Source: Salirhabdus euzebyi (GTDB lineage: Bacteria; Bacillota; Bacilli; Bacillales; Alkalibacillaceae). Taken from it: a stretch of DNA of 64,000 nt. Position numbers and translations under genes: made by a program. The notes under the pieces were generated by a model that searched no databases, was not told the DNA's origin, and saw only the letters and a program-made list of their open reading frames with translations. The first letter of the stretch is position 1. The number at the start of each line of letters is the position of its first letter. Of the stretch, positions 63,147 to 64,000 are shown in pieces. The stretch covers positions 1-64,000 of the forward strand of contig NZ_JACHGH010000004.1 in NCBI RefSeq assembly GCF_014207435.1, read 5' to 3'.

Positions 63147-63648
63147 CTTAAACTGCGAAGTAACTTAATAAGTGTAATTCCTACCGCTACGGAAATACAC
63201 TACGCTTTCCGCGGGCTCGCGCTGAGCCTCCTCACTCGCAGAAATCGCTCGCTGTGGGGTCTCAACGTCTTCGCTGTCCCGCAGGAGTCTACGTTGTATT
63301 TCCTTCGCTAAACGTGTGCTCTCTTACTTATCTCCATTCAAGTACTAGTTGGCTAGAGCGGAGTTGTAAAATACCCACGCTATATTTCTAGGGGTAACCT
63401 AAATGATTAGAAATTCTTATACATTGGCTTTATCGGCTTTCACTATTTTTGAATCAAAAGTATCCATCAGCGTAGGCAGAATACGAAGACTCCTGCGGGC
63501 CAGCAGGTGTCTGAAGACCCCGCAGCGACGGTATTCCGCGAGGAGGCTAAGGCCGTGCCCTAAGGTGCGCGAAATATACTGCCGAAGCGGTCTGCTAGCA
63601 GTAGCTTCAAATAGGAATGCCTGCTTTAGTTACGTCGCATTTTCCATC
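63147..63648. repeat. Composite inverted repeat element, copy 2
   Basis: About 502 bp, same layout as 8340-8809. Ends: CTTAAACTGCGAAGTAACT on the left and AGTTACGTCGCATTTTCCATC on the right. Two GC-rich arms in opposite orientation (about 63170-63315 and 63470-63590) share GACTCCTGCGGG, GAAGACCCCGCAGCG and GAGGAGGCT with each other and with copy 1. The left end here matches the right end of copy 1 (inverted), and the right end here matches the left end of copy 1. No supported coding frame. It fills the stretch between fabI and cotO. Confidence 0.8.
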
Positions 63649-63773
63649 AACTGAGATACTGATGAAAACAATCTTACGAAAGAGCTTATTTAACACATAA
63701 AAATAGAACACACGATAGGCTGATGAGCATATATTGGTGGTAGAACGACCTGAAAAAAGGGGAGAAAGATAAT

Positions 63774-64000
63774 ATGACAAATGACCAAATGGAACAAAAC
63801 CCTTTACTCTATATTGCTCAGCCAAACGGAAAACAAATTCAAGCAAAAATGCAAAGTTTTGCTGTTCAAAAGAAGGAAATACAAATGGCGGCTAAAAAGC
63901 AGCAAGATGTAAAGGAAAAGAAAATAAAAGAAGACGTTCAGCTTCAAGAGGAAGAAGACAGTAAACAAGACAAAAGAAAATCCTTTAGAGAAATGACCAT
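63774..64000 (+). CDS. cotO: CotO spore coat protein, partial (runs off the window)
   Basis: The first 75 codons are present. MTNDQMEQNPLLYIAQPNGK starts a polar, Lys/Gln/Glu-rich protein with long helical stretches (VKEKKIKEDVQLQEEEDSKQ), ending at RKSFREMT at the window edge. Composition, start and position directly downstream of fabI match CotO (YjbX), a coat morphogenesis protein of bacilli. GGGGAG lies ahead of the ATG. A sigma-K-like promoter was looked for upstream but no good match was found. Confidence 0.78.
   Translation, partial: MTNDQMEQNPLLYIAQPNGKQIQAKMQSFAVQKKEIQMAAKKQQDVKEKKIKEDVQLQEEEDSKQDKRKSFREMT

Noticed and set aside
63403-63846. Open frames in and after composite repeat copy 2
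   Set aside because: Same reason as copy 1; the minus-strand frame also overlaps the start of cotO.

Overview
The window reads as chromosomal DNA of a low-GC, endospore-forming Bacillaceae bacterium. The sequence alone does not give a species; gene order follows Bacillus subtilis closely, and the AT-rich style with GC-rich intergenic repeats suits an Oceanobacillus/Virgibacillus-like relative. Spore genes (gerPA-F at the left, cotO at the right edge), Bacillus-type competence and stress genes (med, mecA, coiA, spx, yjbH) and many near-consensus ribosome binding sites with TTG or GTG starts support this. No prophage, insertion sequence, CRISPR array, rRNA or tRNA gene was seen.

Layout, left to right. 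113-2081: gerPA-F operon on the minus strand behind a sigma-K-type promoter. 2257-5393: a translationally coupled membrane operon (DUF418, DUF2157, GDYXXLXY protein, small membrane protein). 5420-8180: rocD, yisL, a TrmO-like gene and a YppF-like gene. 8340-8809: a large GC-rich composite repeat. 8929-22373: the B. subtilis yitS-yitT-ipi ... yitU-yitV-yitW order, interrupted by an accessory block (metallo-hydrolase, broken acetyltransferase, D-amino acid aminotransferase, phosphonate ABC transporter). 22511-25235: a Crp/Fnr-family regulator divergent from a radical SAM/SPASM gene and ywiC, with a near-consensus Fnr/Crp site between them. 25232-30591: uppP, yjzD, a yjaV-like gene, med, fabH, fabF. 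30724-34689: LCP ligase, yjbA, trpS behind a tryptophan T-box, DUF3899. 35069-41023: oppABCDF. 41197-58445: putative glycosidase, yjbC-spx, yjbE, mecA, cls, coiA, pepF, the RoxS/RsaE small RNA, yjbH-yjbI, yjbK, yjbM-nadK-yjbO, prpE, rodA-like. 58722-63048: mgtE, yjbQ, fabI. 63147-63648: second copy of the composite repeat; then the start of cotO.

Connections. The proteolysis-centred stress and competence circuit is dense here: spx, its adaptor gene yjbH, mecA, med and coiA. yjbH carries an in-frame amber codon directly followed by GTG, so the ClpXP adaptor for Spx is probably lost or made as two pieces. Fatty acid synthesis genes fabH-fabF and fabI each carry a FapR-like operator at the promoter. 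Redox and oxygen signals are suggested by the Crp/Fnr-type site at the radical SAM operon and by a Rex/ResD-like site upstream of RoxS. Three CodY-like boxes sit upstream of oppA.

Three repeat families lie in non-coding DNA: the 470-502 bp composite inverted repeat (two copies), a 56-nt terminator repeated behind gerPF and behind the phosphonate operon, and a hairpin element at 7206-7296 and 22434-22508. All assignments come from reading the sequence and from family knowledge; no database search was run.
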